Below are positions 1 to 7,239 of a DNA stretch of 16,686 nt, piece after piece. The stretch is from the NCBI GenBank assembly GCA_035509415.1, contig DATJLQ010000047.1, forward strand, positions 1 through 16,686, read 5' to 3'. The notes under the pieces are model-generated. The model did not search any database. It was not told the DNA's origin and saw nothing but the letters and a program-made list of their open reading frames with translations. The translations under genes were made by a program, and so were the position numbers. Origin of the DNA: DATJLQ01 sp035509415 (GTDB lineage Bacteria > Pseudomonadota > Alphaproteobacteria > JACZXZ01). Numbering within the stretch: position 1 is the stretch's first letter; every line of letters begins with the position of its first letter.

Positions 1-1507
1 GCTGGATTACGTCAGGCTGAACGGCGGCCCGCTGAACAACTACGGCACGGTCAGCCCCGGCGGCTGGGGCGTGGTGCAGACCACCGCGCTCGACGGCGCC
101 TATGTGCAGACCGCAAGCGGCGTCTACGACTTCGACCTGGATCTCGCGCACACCGGCCATGCCGGCGAGGTGGACCTGCTGGCCGCGACGGGGACCGCCC
201 AGCTGCAGGGCTCCTATGTCCTGAACGTGCTGGATCCGGACGATGCGCTGCCCGGCTCGCATGTGGCGACCATCATCAGCGCGCAGGGCGGGCTGTCGGC
301 GTCGAACCTGATGCTGGACGCCCCGTCGTCGGTGATCGCCCGCTTCGAGCTGATCAACAACGTCCAGAACCTGGACATCCACTACACGATCAACTTCGCT
401 CCCACCGACATCGGCCTGAACCTCAACCAGCTGGCGGTGGGCCAGCACATCAACGCCATCCAGACCGCAGGCTCGCCGGCGTTCGGACCGATCGCGGGGG
501 AGCTGTTCTACGTCTCCTCGCCCGACACGCTGAAGGCGATCTACGACAGCTTCTCGCCCGAGACCTATGCCGACGAGATCGCCGCGGTGGATCTCGCCAC
601 CGAGCGGTTCACCGACTCGATGATGAGCTGCCCGCTGTCGACCGACCAGTTCAAGGTCCGGGGCGACAGCTGCGCCTGGGCCAAGGCGACGGGAACCTGG
701 CTCGGCCTGCAGGCCACGGCCAACAACCAGGCCTTCGACGAGCAGTCGGCCGGGGTGGCCGGCGGCTACGAGAAGCAGGTCTCCGGCCACATCCGGCTGG
801 GCTACGCCCTGTCGGCCGACAATGTGACCGGCGGCATGGGCTTCCGCAACGACGCCTCGGGCATGCGCTACCAGGGCGGCCTGGTGGCCAAGGGCGACTG
901 GGCGGACTGGGGCCTGGACCTCGCCGCCGCGTTCGGGACCGAGAAGCTCTCCACCAGCCGCACCGTGCTGACGCCGCAGAACGCCTTCACCGCCCTCGGC
1001 CAGCAGCGCATGACCTGGGAGGCCTATACCGCAAGGTTTTCGCGGACTTGGCGCTATGACGGGCGCTTTGGTGGGCTGTACGCCAAGCCGATGTTCGAGG
1101 TCAGCGACGTGCGCGTGCGCAACGGACCCCTGGCCGAGACCGGCGCCGGGCCGCTGGACCTGGACGCGCCCGCCCAATGGCAGAACGAAGCGCGGATCAG
1201 CCCCAAGCTGGAGCTGGGGGCCGAGACCCTTCTGGGCGGCTTCGCCTACCGGCCCTATGTCCGCGGCGGCTTCACCCGCGTGCTGGACGGCGAGGAACCC
1301 TTGTTCGACGCCGCCTTCGCCAGCGCGCCGGCGGGCGTGCCGGACTTCGTCACCACCGCCAAGCTGGACCGGATGACCGCCGACGCCGAGGCGGGCCTGA
1401 CCATCGTGGGCCCCGGCGGGGCCAGCGCGCGGCTGGGCTGGTTCGGCCAGTTCGGCAAGCGCACCGACGAGCAGGGCGCGGCGCTGAAGTTCACCCTGCC
1501 GTTCTGA
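1..1507 (+). CDS. Autotransporter, C-terminal part (passenger tail and outer-membrane beta-barrel), 5' end outside the window
   Basis: The reading frame is open from base 2, so the gene starts to the left of the window and about 501 codons are visible. The first ~110 residues are rich in Gly, Asn, Leu and Val, like the end of a beta-helical passenger (short motif NNYGTVSPGG near the edge). A linker of about 90 residues follows. The last ~280 residues alternate aromatic and small residues, as in type V secretion translocator barrels, and end in FTLPF with the terminal Phe typical of the Bam recognition signal. Counting from the GTG at base 71, two cysteines at 187 and 201 (SCP and SCAWAK) bracket the start of the barrel and could form a disulphide. 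By family knowledge the barrel inserts in the outer membrane and exposes the passenger; the passenger's function cannot be told from this fragment. Leucine codons are strongly CTG-biased, unlike most of the window. Confidence 0.88.
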   Translation, partial: LDYVRLNGGPLNNYGTVSPGGWGVVQTTALDGAYVQTASGVYDFDLDLAHTGHAGEVDLLAATGTAQLQGSYVLNVLDPDDALPGSHVATIISAQGGLSASNLMLDAPSSVIARFELINNVQNLDIHYTINFAPTDIGLNLNQLAVGQHINAIQTAGSPAFGPIAGELFYVSSPDTLKAIYDSFSPETYADEIAAVDLATERFTDSMMSCPLSTDQFKVRGDSCAWAKATGTWLGLQATANNQAFDEQSAGVAGGYEKQVSGHIRLGYALSADNVTGGMGFRNDASGMRYQGGLVAKGDWADWGLDLAAAFGTEKLSTSRTVLTPQNAFTALGQQRMTWEAYTARFSRTWRYDGRFGGLYAKPMFEVSDVRVRNGPLAETGAGPLDLDAPAQWQNEARISPKLELGAETLLGGFAYRPYVRGGFTRVLDGEEPLFDAAFASAPAGVPDFVTTAKLDRMTADAEAGLTIVGPGGASARLGWFGQFGKRTDEQGAALKFTLPF

Positions 1508-1514
1508 TCCGGCG

Positions 1515-1535
1515 GCGGGGCGATCTTCGCCCCGC
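1515..1535 (+). terminator. Hairpin after the autotransporter gene
   Basis: Eight bases after the stop codon, bases 1515-1523 pair with 1527-1535 (9-bp GC-rich stem, TCT loop; core GGGGCGA/TCGCCCC). No T-run follows, so it is a candidate weak or Rho-assisted terminator, not a classical intrinsic one. Confidence 0.45.
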
Positions 1536-1549
1536 GCGCCTGTGGCTCA

Positions 1550-1602
1550 TTGATCGGCGCAGCCGCGACGGGCGGTTATGATGGCTGGTAGAATCACTGG
1601 CC
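1550..1602 (+). promoter_or_regulatory. Possible parC promoter region
   Basis: The gap before parC is richer in AT near the gene. TATGAT (1577-1582) matches the -10 consensus in five of six bases, and TAGAAT (1589-1594) is a second candidate. A TTGATC at 1550-1555 is too far (21 bp) from the first to be a normal -35 box. No Shine-Dalgarno sequence precedes the parC ATG, so a very short leader or leaderless message is possible. A GANTC site (GAATC, 1591-1595) overlaps. This is weak pattern evidence only. Confidence 0.25.
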
Positions 1603-3852
1603 ATGAACACCCACGTCCCCCCGCCGCCCGAGGGCGAAGACCCCGACCGCGTCATCGACGAGCCCCTGACCGAGGCCCTGTCGCGGCGCTATCTCGCCTA
1701 CGCGCTGTCGACCATCATGCACCGGGCGCTGCCCGACGTGCGCGACGGGCTGAAGCCGGTGCACCGGCGCTTGCTTTACGCCATGCGCCAGCTACGTCTC
1801 GATCCCGCCCAGGGCTTCAAGAAATGCGCGCGCATCGTGGGCGACGTGATGGGGAAGTACCATCCCCATGGCGACGCGGCGATCTACGACGCGCTGGTGC
1901 GGCTCGCGCAGGAGTTCGCGGCGCGTTATCCGCTCGTCGACGGGCAGGGGAATTTCGGCAATGTCGACGGCGATAACGCCGCCGCCATGCGTTACACCGA
2001 GGCACGTCTTACCGAAGTCGCCGAGCTTTTGCTCGAGGGCATCGACGAGGACGCGGTCGATTTCCGCCAGACCTACGACGGCGAGAACGCGGAGCCGATC
2101 GTGCTCCCGGCGAACTTCCCCAATCTGCTTACGAACGGCGCCCAAGGCATCGCCGTCGGCATGGCCACCAGCATCCCGCCCCACAACATCGTCGAGCTGT
2201 GCGATGCGCTCATCCATTTGATCGACCATCGCGAGGCGCGCGTCGACACGCTGGTGCGCCTGATTCCGGGTCCTGATTTTCCCACGGGCGGCATTCTGGT
2301 CGAGCCGCGCCAATCGATCGCCGAGGCCTATCAGAGCGGGCGCGGCAGTTTCCGCCTGCGCGCGCGCTGGAACGTGGAGAAGCAAAAGGGCGGCGTCTAC
2401 CAGGTGGTGGTGACGGAAATCCCGTACCAGGTGCAGAAGGCGCGTCTCATCGAGCGCATCGCCGAGCTGTTGCAACAGAAAAAGCTCGCACTCCTCGCCG
2501 ACGTGCGCGACGAATCGGCCGACGACATCCGCCTCGTGCTCGAGCCGCGGAGCCGCAACGTCGATCCCGCGGTCTTGATGGAGACGCTGTTTCGCCAGAC
2601 CGAGCTCGAGACGCGTATCCCGCTGAATATGAACGTGCTCGACGGCGGCGTCTCACCGCGCGTGATGAATCTGCGCGACTGCCTCAATGCCTATCTCGAC
2701 CACCGCATCGACGTGCTGGTGCGGCGCTCGAAGCACCGGCTCGCTCAGATCGAGCAGCGCCTCGAAATCCTCGACGGCTTCCACATCGCCTATTTGAACC
2801 TCGACGCGGTGATCAAGCTCATCCGCGAGGAGGACGATCCGAAGCCCAAGATGATGAAGCGCTGGAAGCTCTCGGAGGTCCAGGTCGAGGCGATCCTCAA
2901 TATGCGGCTACGCAGCTTGCGGAAGCTCGAGGAGATCGCGATCCGCGAAGAGCACAAGACGCTCTCGGCCGAACGCGCGGAACTGCGCGCACTCTTGCGC
3001 GACGAGGGGAAGCGCTGGAAATCGGTCGGCGTCGAGCTCCGGGCCTTGAAGGCGAAGTTCGGCCCGAAGTCGCCCCTCGGCCGCCGCCGCACCGAGATCG
3101 GCACGGCACCCGAGGTCGAGGAGGTGCCGCTCGAGGCCTATCTGGAGCGCGAGCCGATCACGGTGATCTGCTCCGAGAAGGGATGGATCCGGAGTATCAA
3201 GGGCCATCTCGCCGACACGTCGGACTTGAAATACAAGGAGGGCGACGGGCCCAAATTCGCGCTTCCCGCCGAGACCACGGACAAGCTCTTGGCGTTCGCG
3301 ACCAACGGGCGCTTCTACACGATCGGCTGCGACAAGCTCCCGGGCGGGCGCGGGTTCGGCGAGCCCCTGAGCCTCATGGTCGATCTCGGCAACGACCAGT
3401 CGATCGTCGCCTTGCGCGTCTACAAGCCCGAGGAGAAGCTCCTGGTCGCGGGCTCGGACGGGCGCGGCTTCGTGGTCAAGGCCGAGGACACGCTCGCCCA
3501 GACGCGCGCCGGGAAGCAGGTGCTGAATTTGGGCGAGGGCGCGGCGGCGGCCGTGGCGGCACCCATCCTGGGCGATTGGGTCGCGGTGCTCGGCCAGAAC
3601 CGCAAGCTCATCCTCTTCAAGCTTGCCGAGGTGCCCGAGATGGCGCGCGGGCGCGGCGTGATCCTCCAGAAATACAAGGATGGCGGGCTGGCCGACGCGA
3701 AGACCTTCAAGCTCGAGGAGGGCCTCGCCTGCCGCACCGGCGACCGGGCGCGCGTGTTCGAGAAATCGGAGCTGCGCGACTGGCTCGGGAAACGCGCCCA
3801 AGCCGGCCGCCTCCCGCCCACGGGCTTCCCGAGAAGCGGGAAGTTCGAGTAG
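1603..3852 (+). CDS. parC: DNA topoisomerase IV subunit A
   Basis: This is the DNA-cleaving subunit of topoisomerase IV, which with ParE decatenates replicated chromosomes in the cytoplasm. The 749 residues match the usual ParC length. The N-terminal breakage-reunion domain shows YLAYALSTIM, RDGLKPVHRR, KYHPHGD and AAMRYTEARLT; the catalytic Tyr is residue 131. The sequence GIAVGMATSIPPHN follows in the core, then the coiled-coil gate (about 350-480). From about 510 the C-terminal beta-pinwheel has repeated blades such as GWIRSIKGH and GSDGRGFVVKAED. The PEMARGRGV motif lacks the full GyrA-box form (QRRGGKG-like), which favours ParC over GyrA. The positions equal to E. coli Ser80 and Glu84 are Ala92 and Asp96. 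The ATG at 1603 has no clear ribosome site, but the next in-frame Met (residue 39) would delete conserved sequence. Leucine codons change character after about base 1755. The gene stands alone between hairpins. Confidence 0.95.
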   Translation: MNTHVPPPPEGEDPDRVIDEPLTEALSRRYLAYALSTIMHRALPDVRDGLKPVHRRLLYAMRQLRLDPAQGFKKCARIVGDVMGKYHPHGDAAIYDALVRLAQEFAARYPLVDGQGNFGNVDGDNAAAMRYTEARLTEVAELLLEGIDEDAVDFRQTYDGENAEPIVLPANFPNLLTNGAQGIAVGMATSIPPHNIVELCDALIHLIDHREARVDTLVRLIPGPDFPTGGILVEPRQSIAEAYQSGRGSFRLRARWNVEKQKGGVYQVVVTEIPYQVQKARLIERIAELLQQKKLALLADVRDESADDIRLVLEPRSRNVDPAVLMETLFRQTELETRIPLNMNVLDGGVSPRVMNLRDCLNAYLDHRIDVLVRRSKHRLAQIEQRLEILDGFHIAYLNLDAVIKLIREEDDPKPKMMKRWKLSEVQVEAILNMRLRSLRKLEEIAIREEHKTLSAERAELRALLRDEGKRWKSVGVELRALKAKFGPKSPLGRRRTEIGTAPEVEEVPLEAYLEREPITVICSEKGWIRSIKGHLADTSDLKYKEGDGPKFALPAETTDKLLAFATNGRFYTIGCDKLPGGRGFGEPLSLMVDLGNDQSIVALRVYKPEEKLLVAGSDGRGFVVKAEDTLAQTRAGKQVLNLGEGAAAAVAAPILGDWVAVLGQNRKLILFKLAEVPEMARGRGVILQKYKDGGLADAKTFKLEEGLACRTGDRARVFEKSELRDWLGKRAQAGRLPPTGFPRSGKFE

Positions 3853-3857
3853 GCCTT

Positions 3858-3961
3858 CACCCCCCACCCGCTCGCTGCCGCGCGCGGCCTCCGCCTCAAG
3901 GGAGAGGCTATTAGGTCAGGCGCAAAATCCCTCCCCCTCGAGGGGGAGGGTGGGGTGGGGG
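3858..3961. repeat. Interrupted palindromic intergenic block with a perfect 22-bp core palindrome
   Basis: Bases 3929-3950 are a perfect 22-bp palindrome centred on CTCGAG (C-rich left half, G-rich right half). The block is bracketed by CACCCCCCACCC (3858-3869) and GGGTGGGGTGGGGG (3948-3961), which are largely complementary, so a larger cruciform is possible. A second pairing-capable patch (CCGCCTCAAGGGAGAGGCT, 3891-3909) lies between. Similar C-rich/G-rich elements are common between alphaproteobacterial genes (from memory). It follows the parC stop by 5 bases and could end parC transcription. No transposase is linked to it. Confidence 0.6.
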
Positions 3962-4031
3962 TAATGTCGAGTTTCGCCGCGACCGTTCCCGAGCTAAGCT
4001 CTCGACGTCATCCATTCTCGCGAGGCTCTCC

Positions 4032-4868
4032 ATGGCGCCATCCGTCACCCGCGACATCCTCGCCCACGGTGCCAAGATCCCCAAGATCGGCCTCGGCACT
4101 TGGCAGCTCACGGGCCGCAGCTGCCGCGAGGCGGTATCGGCAGCGCTCGGCTTGGGCTATCGCCACATCGACACGGCCCAGATGTACGGCAACGAGAGCG
4201 AGGTCGGCGACGGCATCAGGGACGCGAAGCTCGAGCGCGCGTCGCTCTTCGTCACCACCAAGCTCGATCTCGGCAGCATGACGCGCGCGCGCGTCGGCCC
4301 GAGCGCGGAGGAAAGCCTCCGGAAGCTCAAGCTCGATTACGTCGATCTGCTGCTGATTCATTGGCCGTCGAAGAGCGTGCCCATGGGCGAGACGCTCGCC
4401 GCCATGGAGGCGCTCAAGGCGCGCGGCCTCGTGAAGCATATCGGCGTCTCGAACTTCACGGTGGCGCTCATGCGCGAAGCGGTCGAGACGCACAAGGCCG
4501 AGCCCGTGTGCAACCAGATCGAATATCATCCCTGGCTCGGGCAGGCGAAAGTGCTCGCCGCGGCGCGCGGCCACGGCATGGCGGTCGCGGCCTATTGTCC
4601 GCTCGGCCGGGGCGAAGCGCCGGGCGACCGGACCCTGAGCGCCATCGGAAAGCGGCACGGGAAATCGGCGGCGCAAGTGGCGCTGCGTTGGCTCATCGAG
4701 CAGGACGGCGTCGCCGCGATCCCGAAATCGTCGAGCCGCGAGCATATCGCGGCCAATCTCGACGTGTTCGATTTCGCGCTCACGGATGAGGACCGCGCCG
4801 AGATCGCGCGTCTCCCCAAGGATCAGCGCATCGTCAATTGGGGTGCGTCGCCTGTGTGGGATCGCTAG
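4032..4868 (+). CDS. Aldo/keto reductase, DkgB-like
   Basis: This predicted cytoplasmic NADPH-dependent aldo/keto reductase would reduce aldehydes or ketones to alcohols. The 278-residue protein is a single TIM barrel. It carries the full catalytic tetrad Asp47, Tyr52, Lys77 and His110, in the contexts HIDTAQMYGNE, TTKLDL and LLIHWP. GVSNF (138-142) and NQIEYHP (161-167) are conserved barrel motifs. IPKSS (230-234) with the following Arg and His form the usual cofactor phosphate site. Length and motifs fit the 2,5-diketo-D-gluconate reductase B group, but substrates are broad in this family and cannot be assigned. The ATG at 4032 is preceded by a GAGG 7 bases upstream. The gene ends 7 bases from the 3' end of panB on the opposite strand, so the two converge and probably share terminator sequence. 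A role in pantothenate metabolism is possible but unsupported. Confidence 0.9.
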   Translation: MAPSVTRDILAHGAKIPKIGLGTWQLTGRSCREAVSAALGLGYRHIDTAQMYGNESEVGDGIRDAKLERASLFVTTKLDLGSMTRARVGPSAEESLRKLKLDYVDLLLIHWPSKSVPMGETLAAMEALKARGLVKHIGVSNFTVALMREAVETHKAEPVCNQIEYHPWLGQAKVLAAARGHGMAVAAYCPLGRGEAPGDRTLSAIGKRHGKSAAQVALRWLIEQDGVAAIPKSSSREHIAANLDVFDFALTDEDRAEIARLPKDQRIVNWGASPVWDR

Positions 4869-4875
4869 GCGCGCC

Positions 4876-5712
4876 CTATGGCGTCGCTTTGGCGCGGCCC
4901 TCGAAGGAGAACACGTGCTCGGGCCCCGGGAAGCGGCGCGCGCGCACGTCCTCGGCGAAGCGCTTGGCGGCCTCGCTCAGCTCCTCGCCGAGCTCGGCAT
5001 AGCGCTTGACGAAGCGCGGCGTGAAGGCGCCGAACAGGCCCATCACGTCCTCGGTCACCAGCACCTGGCCGTCGCAGGCGGGGGACGCGCCGATGCCGAT
5101 GGTCGGCACCGAAACCGCGTTGGTGATCTCGCGCGACACGCGCTCGACCGTGCCCTCGATCACGATGGCGAACGCACCGGCCTCGGCGATCGCCTGGGCG
5201 TCGCCGCGGATCTTGGTGCCCTGGTCGCCGCGGCCCTGGACCTTGAAGCCGCCGGCCGTGTTGACCGATTGGGGCATGAGCCCGATATGGCCGAGCACGG
5301 GAATGCCGCGGCGGGTCAAGAAATGCACCGTCTCCGCCATCTCCTCGCCGCCTTCGAGCTTGACGCCGGCGCAGCCGGTCTCGGCCATGAGGCGGGCCGC
5401 GTTGCGGAACGCGAGCTCGGGCGATTCCTGATAGCTCCCGAACGGCATGTCGACGATGACGCAGGCGCGCGCGGCACCGCGCATCACCGCCCTGCCGTGC
5501 GCCGCCATCATCTCGACCGTGACGGCGAGCGTGTTGTCCATGCCGTAGATCACCATGCCGAGGGAATCGCCCACCAGCAGCATGTCGACATGCGGGTCGA
5601 GGAAGCGCGCCATGGGGGTCGTATAGGCGGTCAGGCACACGATCGGCTGGCCGCCCTTTTGGGCGCGCAGCTCGGGCACGGTCAAGCGGGTGGTCTTCGA
5701 GGATGCGCTCAT
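4876..5712 (-). CDS. panB: 3-methyl-2-oxobutanoate hydroxymethyltransferase (ketopantoate hydroxymethyltransferase)
   Basis: PanB transfers a hydroxymethyl group from 5,10-methylenetetrahydrofolate to 3-methyl-2-oxobutanoate. This is the first committed step to pantothenate and coenzyme A, and it occurs in the cytoplasm. The 278-residue length is close to the family norm. VGDSLGM (47-53), DMPFGSYQ (88-95) and VKLEGG (117-122) supply the magnesium and substrate ligands Asp49, Asp88 and Glu120. IVIEG holds the probable catalytic Glu186, and HIGLMPQ (142-148) and IGIGAS (205-210) are conserved. The ATG is well supported by a GAAGGA about 9 bases upstream. It lies 70 bases downstream of bpt on the same strand, so the two could be cotranscribed, though a hairpin lies between them. 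panC is not in this window. Confidence 0.96.
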   Translation of the reverse strand: MSASSKTTRLTVPELRAQKGGQPIVCLTAYTTPMARFLDPHVDMLLVGDSLGMVIYGMDNTLAVTVEMMAAHGRAVMRGAARACVIVDMPFGSYQESPELAFRNAARLMAETGCAGVKLEGGEEMAETVHFLTRRGIPVLGHIGLMPQSVNTAGGFKVQGRGDQGTKIRGDAQAIAEAGAFAIVIEGTVERVSREITNAVSVPTIGIGASPACDGQVLVTEDVMGLFGAFTPRFVKRYAELGEELSEAAKRFAEDVRARRFPGPEHVFSFEGRAKATP

Positions 5713-5763
5713 GGATTAGGGTCCTTCGCCGCTTTGGTCCTTAGGCCGTCGTCCCAGCCCGTT

Positions 5764-5782
5764 GGCGCGGTGTGCCCGCGCC
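5764..5782 (-). terminator. Hairpin directly after the bpt stop codon
   Basis: Bases 5764-5770 (GGCGCGG) pair perfectly with 5776-5782 (CCGCGCC) around a 5-base loop. The hairpin starts at the base after the bpt stop. No T-run follows on the minus strand, so it may weaken rather than end read-through into panB. Confidence 0.4.
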
Positions 5783-6559
5783 TTAGCGCGCGGGCTCGAC
5801 CGGCCGCCAGCCCCGGCCGCTCAACGCCTCGAGCGGCGCGAACCGCGCTTTGTAAGCCATCTTGCGGCTGCCCTCAACCCAATAGCCGAGATAGACATAG
5901 GGCAAGCCGCGCCGGCGTGCCGCCTCGACCAGCCAAAGAATCATGTGGCTCCCGAGGCTCGGCCAGGCCCGTGCTTTCGACGCATCGGCGCCTTGCGCCA
6001 CGCGCGGGCGCCCCGGCTCGAAAAAACTGTAGACGGCGGAGAACCCGTCCGGGAGCCGGTCCGCGAGGCAGGCCGCGACCAAGCACCCCTCGGGGTCGCG
6101 GAACTCGGCAATGCGGCTTTCGACCGGGCTGTCCTCGATCATGCTGCGATATTCGTCGTAATCCATGAGCGCCATCTCGCCGTCGCCATGGCGCGTCGCG
6201 ACGTAGCGGCGGAAAAGCGCGTATTGCTCGACCGTCGCCCGCGCGGGGCCGAGCTCGGCCGTAAGCGGCGCATTGGCCTTGAGCACCCGGCGCATCCAGG
6301 GGCGCGGGGCGAAACCCGCAACGGCGATGCGCACGGGCACGCAAGCCTGGCAATCGGTGCAGGCCGGGCGGAACGCGATCCGGTGCGAGCGGCGGAAGCC
6401 CGAGCGGATCAGCATCTCGTAAGTGAGCTCGGCGTCGGCCCCCCCGAGCTCGGTGAAGATGCTGCGCTCGACCCGGCCATAGAGATAGGGGCAGGGGCGC
6501 GGGCCCGAGAGATAGAAATGGCGCGGCAACCGCGCGAGTGCCTCGGAGGATCCGGACAT
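5783..6559 (-). CDS. bpt: Aspartate/glutamate leucyltransferase (Bpt; often annotated arginyl-tRNA--protein transferase)
   Basis: Bpt moves an amino acid (leucine in characterised bacterial members) from its tRNA to an N-terminal Asp or Glu of a protein. This marks the protein for ClpS-ClpAP degradation, the bacterial N-degron pathway. The 258 residues match the bacterial family. The N-terminal ATE_N part has PCPYLYGR and the cysteine group ACTDCQAC (Cys67, 70, 73). The C-terminal ATE_C part has a GNAT-like fold with MDYDEY, SSVYSFFEP-like AVYSFFEP, SLGSHMILWLVE and YVYLGYWVEGSRKMAYK. I chose the ATG at 6559 because it starts the conserved MSGSS...RHFYLSGP region and has AGGA 9 bases upstream. 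The frame stays open further 5', but that extension is non-conserved and runs through a gene relic and a palindrome. panB lies downstream; the relic of an RDD gene lies just upstream. Confidence 0.93.
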   Translation of the reverse strand: MSGSSEALARLPRHFYLSGPRPCPYLYGRVERSIFTELGGADAELTYEMLIRSGFRRSHRIAFRPACTDCQACVPVRIAVAGFAPRPWMRRVLKANAPLTAELGPARATVEQYALFRRYVATRHGDGEMALMDYDEYRSMIEDSPVESRIAEFRDPEGCLVAACLADRLPDGFSAVYSFFEPGRPRVAQGADASKARAWPSLGSHMILWLVEAARRRGLPYVYLGYWVEGSRKMAYKARFAPLEALSGRGWRPVEPAR

Positions 6560-6615
6560 GGCGCCATTATCCTGCGGGAACGGGCTCCGGACAAGCGCCG
6601 CGGCCGGCGCAAACG

Positions 6616-6693
6616 TTACCGACCGATAACAATCTCCGCGAGGCTGCGGATCGCGATTGTGCCCGAGAGGTCGTCGCGGTGGCCGCGCCGTTC
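6616..6693 (-). pseudogene. Relic of the 3' end of an RDD-family membrane protein gene
   Basis: Read on the minus strand, this stretch encodes RRGHRDDLSGTIAIRSLAE followed by IVIGR and a stop at 6616-6618. It lines up without gaps with the C-terminus of the intact RDD gene at 8245-8763 (RRCLHDYLSGTVVIRSLAV, then IVISP). At DNA level, 6625-6690 matches 8254-8319 at about 56 of 66 bases by hand count. Upstream in this frame an in-frame TAG comes within six codons, and no homology to the rest of the gene is visible, so this is a decayed or partial copy. Several differences change conserved residues (Tyr to Asp, Val to Glu), as expected for a sequence no longer under selection. It lies 57 bases upstream of the bpt start in the same orientation. 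Confidence 0.7.
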
Positions 6694-6830
6694 GGCGCCG
6701 GCCGGCTAGCAGTGACTCCGTTTGAACTCGGGCTGCGGTCCAATTCGCGTCATCACCGGGCCCCCGGGACCGGCCGTCGGCCGGCCCGAGGCCAAGCTTC
6801 ACGTCCCGGCGATCCCGTCTTTTGAGCGTC

Positions 6831-6878
6831 AAGCCGTGGATGGCCGGACCAAGTCCGGCCATGACACCCAAGCCACGG
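6831..6878. repeat. Palindromic intergenic element (ATGGCCGGAC...GTCCGGCCAT)
   Basis: Bases 6840-6849 and 6853-6862 form a perfect 10-bp inverted repeat around a CAA loop. An outer pair CCGTGG (6834-6839) and CCACGG (6873-6878) extends the stem with an asymmetric bulge. Its minus-strand translation (MAGLGPAIHG) is a peptide I recall as a frequent spurious call from such palindromes in alphaproteobacterial genomes, which suggests a dispersed repeat family. This should be confirmed by searching the whole genome. Confidence 0.65.
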
Positions 6879-7239
6879 TTTCAACCTGAGTCACTAGCCG
6901 CCAGCTCGGATCGAAGCGGCCATTCCGGCTTCCGGGCATGATATAGGTTGCGAAGGCGTATGGCCGGCCTACGCGCCCGGTACGCGACGACGGCATGAGC
7001 GCGCGGCCGGATTGGGGAGCACGCTCCGGACGGCTCGCCGGGCCCCGTCCCGAACCGCCGCTTGCCTTTGTTTCGCCCCGCTTGCGGCCGATGTTACTCG
7101 GCGAAGCCGCGAAAGAGCCGACTCCGGAGCCGAGACGACCGCCGGCCGCGCGATCGAGCGGCGTCGCTCCGACCGGGGTCCGATCGCATCGAAGGTCTCA
7201 GTCCTTCATGCGCCACCCGAATCCACGAGGAGAAACGAG

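Larger units (their letters stand above)
6560..7239. other. 680-bp gap between divergently oriented bpt and slipin genes
   Basis: No intact gene is supported here. The gap contains the RDD relic (6616-6693) and the palindromic element (6831-6878). The remaining ~360 bases before the slipin gene are GC-rich. I find no convincing promoter, riboswitch or small gene in them; a slipin promoter should lie here, but no -35/-10 pair stands out. Open frames crossing it on both strands lack homologous motifs and ribosome sites. Confidence 0.6.

Noticed and set aside
1603..3852. GyrA instead of ParC
   Set aside because: The length of 749 residues, the lack of a full GyrA box and the alphaproteobacterial ParC-like motifs favour ParC.
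2908..3867. Minus-strand open frame within parC
   Set aside because: It is antisense to the ParC C-terminal domain, which has clear beta-pinwheel motifs. It is a shadow of codon bias.
6560..6871. N-terminal extension of bpt to an ATG at 6871
   Set aside because: The extension runs through the RDD relic (in another frame) and a palindrome, is not like other Bpt N-termini, and the start at 6559 has its own ribosome site.
7012..7239. N-terminal extension of the slipin protein
   Set aside because: It is Arg/Pro/Ser-rich non-conserved sequence. The ATG at 7240 has a near-perfect GAGGAG ribosome site and directly precedes the first membrane helix.
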